Positions 5,707-6,255 of a DNA stretch of 6,255 nt are shown one piece after another. The notes beneath the pieces are model-generated. The model ran no database searches. It was not told the DNA's origin and saw nothing but the letters and a program-made list of their open reading frames with translations. This DNA is from Nitrososphaerales archaeon TH526 (GTDB taxonomy: Archaea > Thermoproteota > Nitrososphaeria > Nitrososphaerales > Nitrososphaeraceae): assembly GCA_014523665.1 (NCBI GenBank), contig JAATVR010000327.1, positions 1 through 6,255 of the forward strand, written 5' to 3'. The first letter of the stretch is position 1. Every line of letters begins with the position of its first letter. The position numbers were made by a program, and so were the translations under genes.

Positions 5707-5817
5707 AATACTGGGAAGGGATTACAGGGTGAACAACTAGCAACTATAATCCTTGCAATTATGGCATTAACTACACTATTCTTTAGGATCTCTCTTCGAC
5801 TATTAGTAAGTAAGTAA
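5707..5817 (+). other. In-frame open stretch encoding a hydrophobic helix, no good start codon
   Basis: Directly after the TGA-TAA of the 92-residue gene the same frame is open for 36 codons. It encodes a polar start (TGKGLQGEQ), a transmembrane-like helix (LATIILAIMALTTLFFRI) and a basic end (SLRLLVSK) before TAA 5815. This is the layout of a tiny single-span membrane protein. The only Met lies inside the helix, and no ATG/GTG/TTG start precedes the polar part, so it may be the remains of a larger reading or a chance ORF. Confidence 0.25.
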
Positions 5818-5850
5818 TTGCAGTAGAAGCATCTGCTGTCCAAATGGTTA

Positions 5851-5856
5851 TTTTTT
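5851..5856 (+). terminator. Oligo-T terminator after the 92-residue gene region
   Basis: Six T in an AT-rich context on the plus strand, about 34 bp after the TAA at 5815 and 148 bp after the 92-residue gene. Position only; no hairpin seen. Confidence 0.3.
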
Positions 5857-5930
5857 ATGGTCATAACGTATGTCTATGAGTCATGATGATCTGTTTAATG
5901 CATTCAGAATGTCTATACGGTTTTGGCACT

Positions 5931-5938
5931 AAAAAAAA
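5931..5938 (-). terminator. Oligo-T terminator of the exported small protein gene
   Basis: Eight A on the plus strand are eight T on the minus strand, starting about 31 bp after the TAG at 5970-5972. This is the expected form and place of an archaeal intrinsic terminator and supports the gene it follows. Confidence 0.6.
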
Positions 5939-5969
5939 GAAGCGTGAAGTTTGTTCGCCTTATATGGTG

Positions 5970-6203
5970 CTATTGTCCAGCAGACGTTTGGCATGCATGT
6001 GCCGCATCTGGACCACACACGGCGGTTTTGAATCCAGCTCCTACACTTTCACCACTAGAGGACCCAGCCGCTACACTGTCACTTCCTCCTGTCCTTGCAT
6101 CTATGTTGTCTGTTAAGGCAAGTGTACTGACTGCAACGATTGATACCAATATAGCCAACTTAACTGCCACGAGGACGGAACGCCCAAGAAAAGACTTTAC
6201 CAT
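5970..6203 (-). CDS. Small exported or membrane-anchored hypothetical protein, 77 residues
   Basis: Starting at ATG 6203, the N-terminus MVKSFLGRSVLVAVK is basic and leads into a hydrophobic core AILVSIVAVSTLAL. A polar LTDNIDA follows, giving the form of a Sec signal peptide with possible cleavage after Ala, or an uncleaved anchor. The exported part is Gly/Ser-rich (GGSDSVAAGSSSGESVGAG) and then has a Cys pair, AVCGPDAAHACQ, spaced by seven residues, which could form a disulfide outside the cell. A further in-frame ATG at 6218 exists, but ATG 6203 fits a TATA box about 24 bp upstream and hence a leaderless mRNA. A T8 terminator follows the stop. Promoter, signal-like N-terminus and terminator agree, so this strand is preferred over the overlapping plus-strand ORFs. 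Family and function are unknown. Confidence 0.72.
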   Translation of the reverse strand: MVKSFLGRSVLVAVKLAILVSIVAVSTLALTDNIDARTGGSDSVAAGSSSGESVGAGFKTAVCGPDAAHACQTSAGQ

Positions 6204-6221
6204 AATGTTAATATACATTTC

Positions 6222-6230
6222 TCATATAAA
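6222..6230 (-). promoter_or_regulatory. TATA box of the small exported protein gene
   Basis: The minus strand reads TTTATATGA, centred about 24 bp before ATG 6203, in a very AT-rich stretch. It predicts a transcript starting at or next to the ATG. A second TATA-like stretch (TAATATATT) lies slightly upstream. Confidence 0.55.
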
Positions 6231-6255
6231 TATATTAGAGACAAAGAAACAGTAA

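Noticed and set aside
5883..6255. Two plus-strand ORFs (77 and 110 residues) covering the right end.
   Set aside because: Their composition is unlike a normal protein, and the minus strand there has a promoter, signal-like peptide and terminator; they are shadows of that gene.
1..6255. CRISPR arrays, tRNA genes, complete insertion sequences, integrase genes or attachment-site repeats around the proviral relics.
   Set aside because: Looked for on both strands; no regular spaced repeats, cloverleaf patterns or transposase/integrase motifs found.

Overview
The window reads as a chromosomal segment of an ammonia-oxidising archaeon of the soil Nitrososphaeria (Thaumarchaeota) type. This is an inference from moderately AT-rich DNA, start codons with almost no Shine-Dalgarno sequences, TATA-like boxes about 24-30 bp upstream of starts (apparently leaderless genes), oligo-T terminators, and several small hypothetical proteins of the kind common in that group. 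No rRNA, tRNA, CRISPR array or intact mobile element is visible.

Left part (1-2456): the 3' end of an ABC-2 type transporter permease, a T-run terminator, a broken cupin-like gene (702-1072) with two frameshifts and an in-frame stop, then a complete CPA2 (Kef/NapA-type) cation:proton antiporter without a regulatory RCK domain.

Middle part (2415-3816): small genes on alternating strands. A 179-residue protein with a CX2CX4CXH putative zinc site and a Ser-Glu repeat overlaps the antiporter gene tail to tail by 42 bp. Next come a possible 40-residue ORF (minus), a 63-residue ORF (plus) and a roughly 95-residue helical protein (minus).

Right part (3875-6255): the most informative stretch. Bases 3875-4790 are a decayed large terminase gene (TerL) of a head-tailed virus. 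The end of the ATPase domain and the whole RNase H-like nuclease domain are readable once three single-base indels and one nonsense codon are allowed for. About 460 bp further on, 5250-5381 is a second, diverged remnant of the extreme C-terminus of another TerL, in the same orientation and ending in the same Phe-Trp-His-stop. An intact SnoaL/NTF2-like gene lies between them on the opposite strand, and the 5' extension of its longest ORF is just antisense of the second relic. A leaderless 92-residue charged helical protein and a small exported peptide gene with a clear promoter and terminator close the window.

Taken together, the window is a host chromosome segment carrying an eroded proviral scar beside small lineage-specific genes. 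I do not see an intact new defence or mobile system. The notable points are the two terminase relics around a cargo-like gene and the leaderless small genes next to them.
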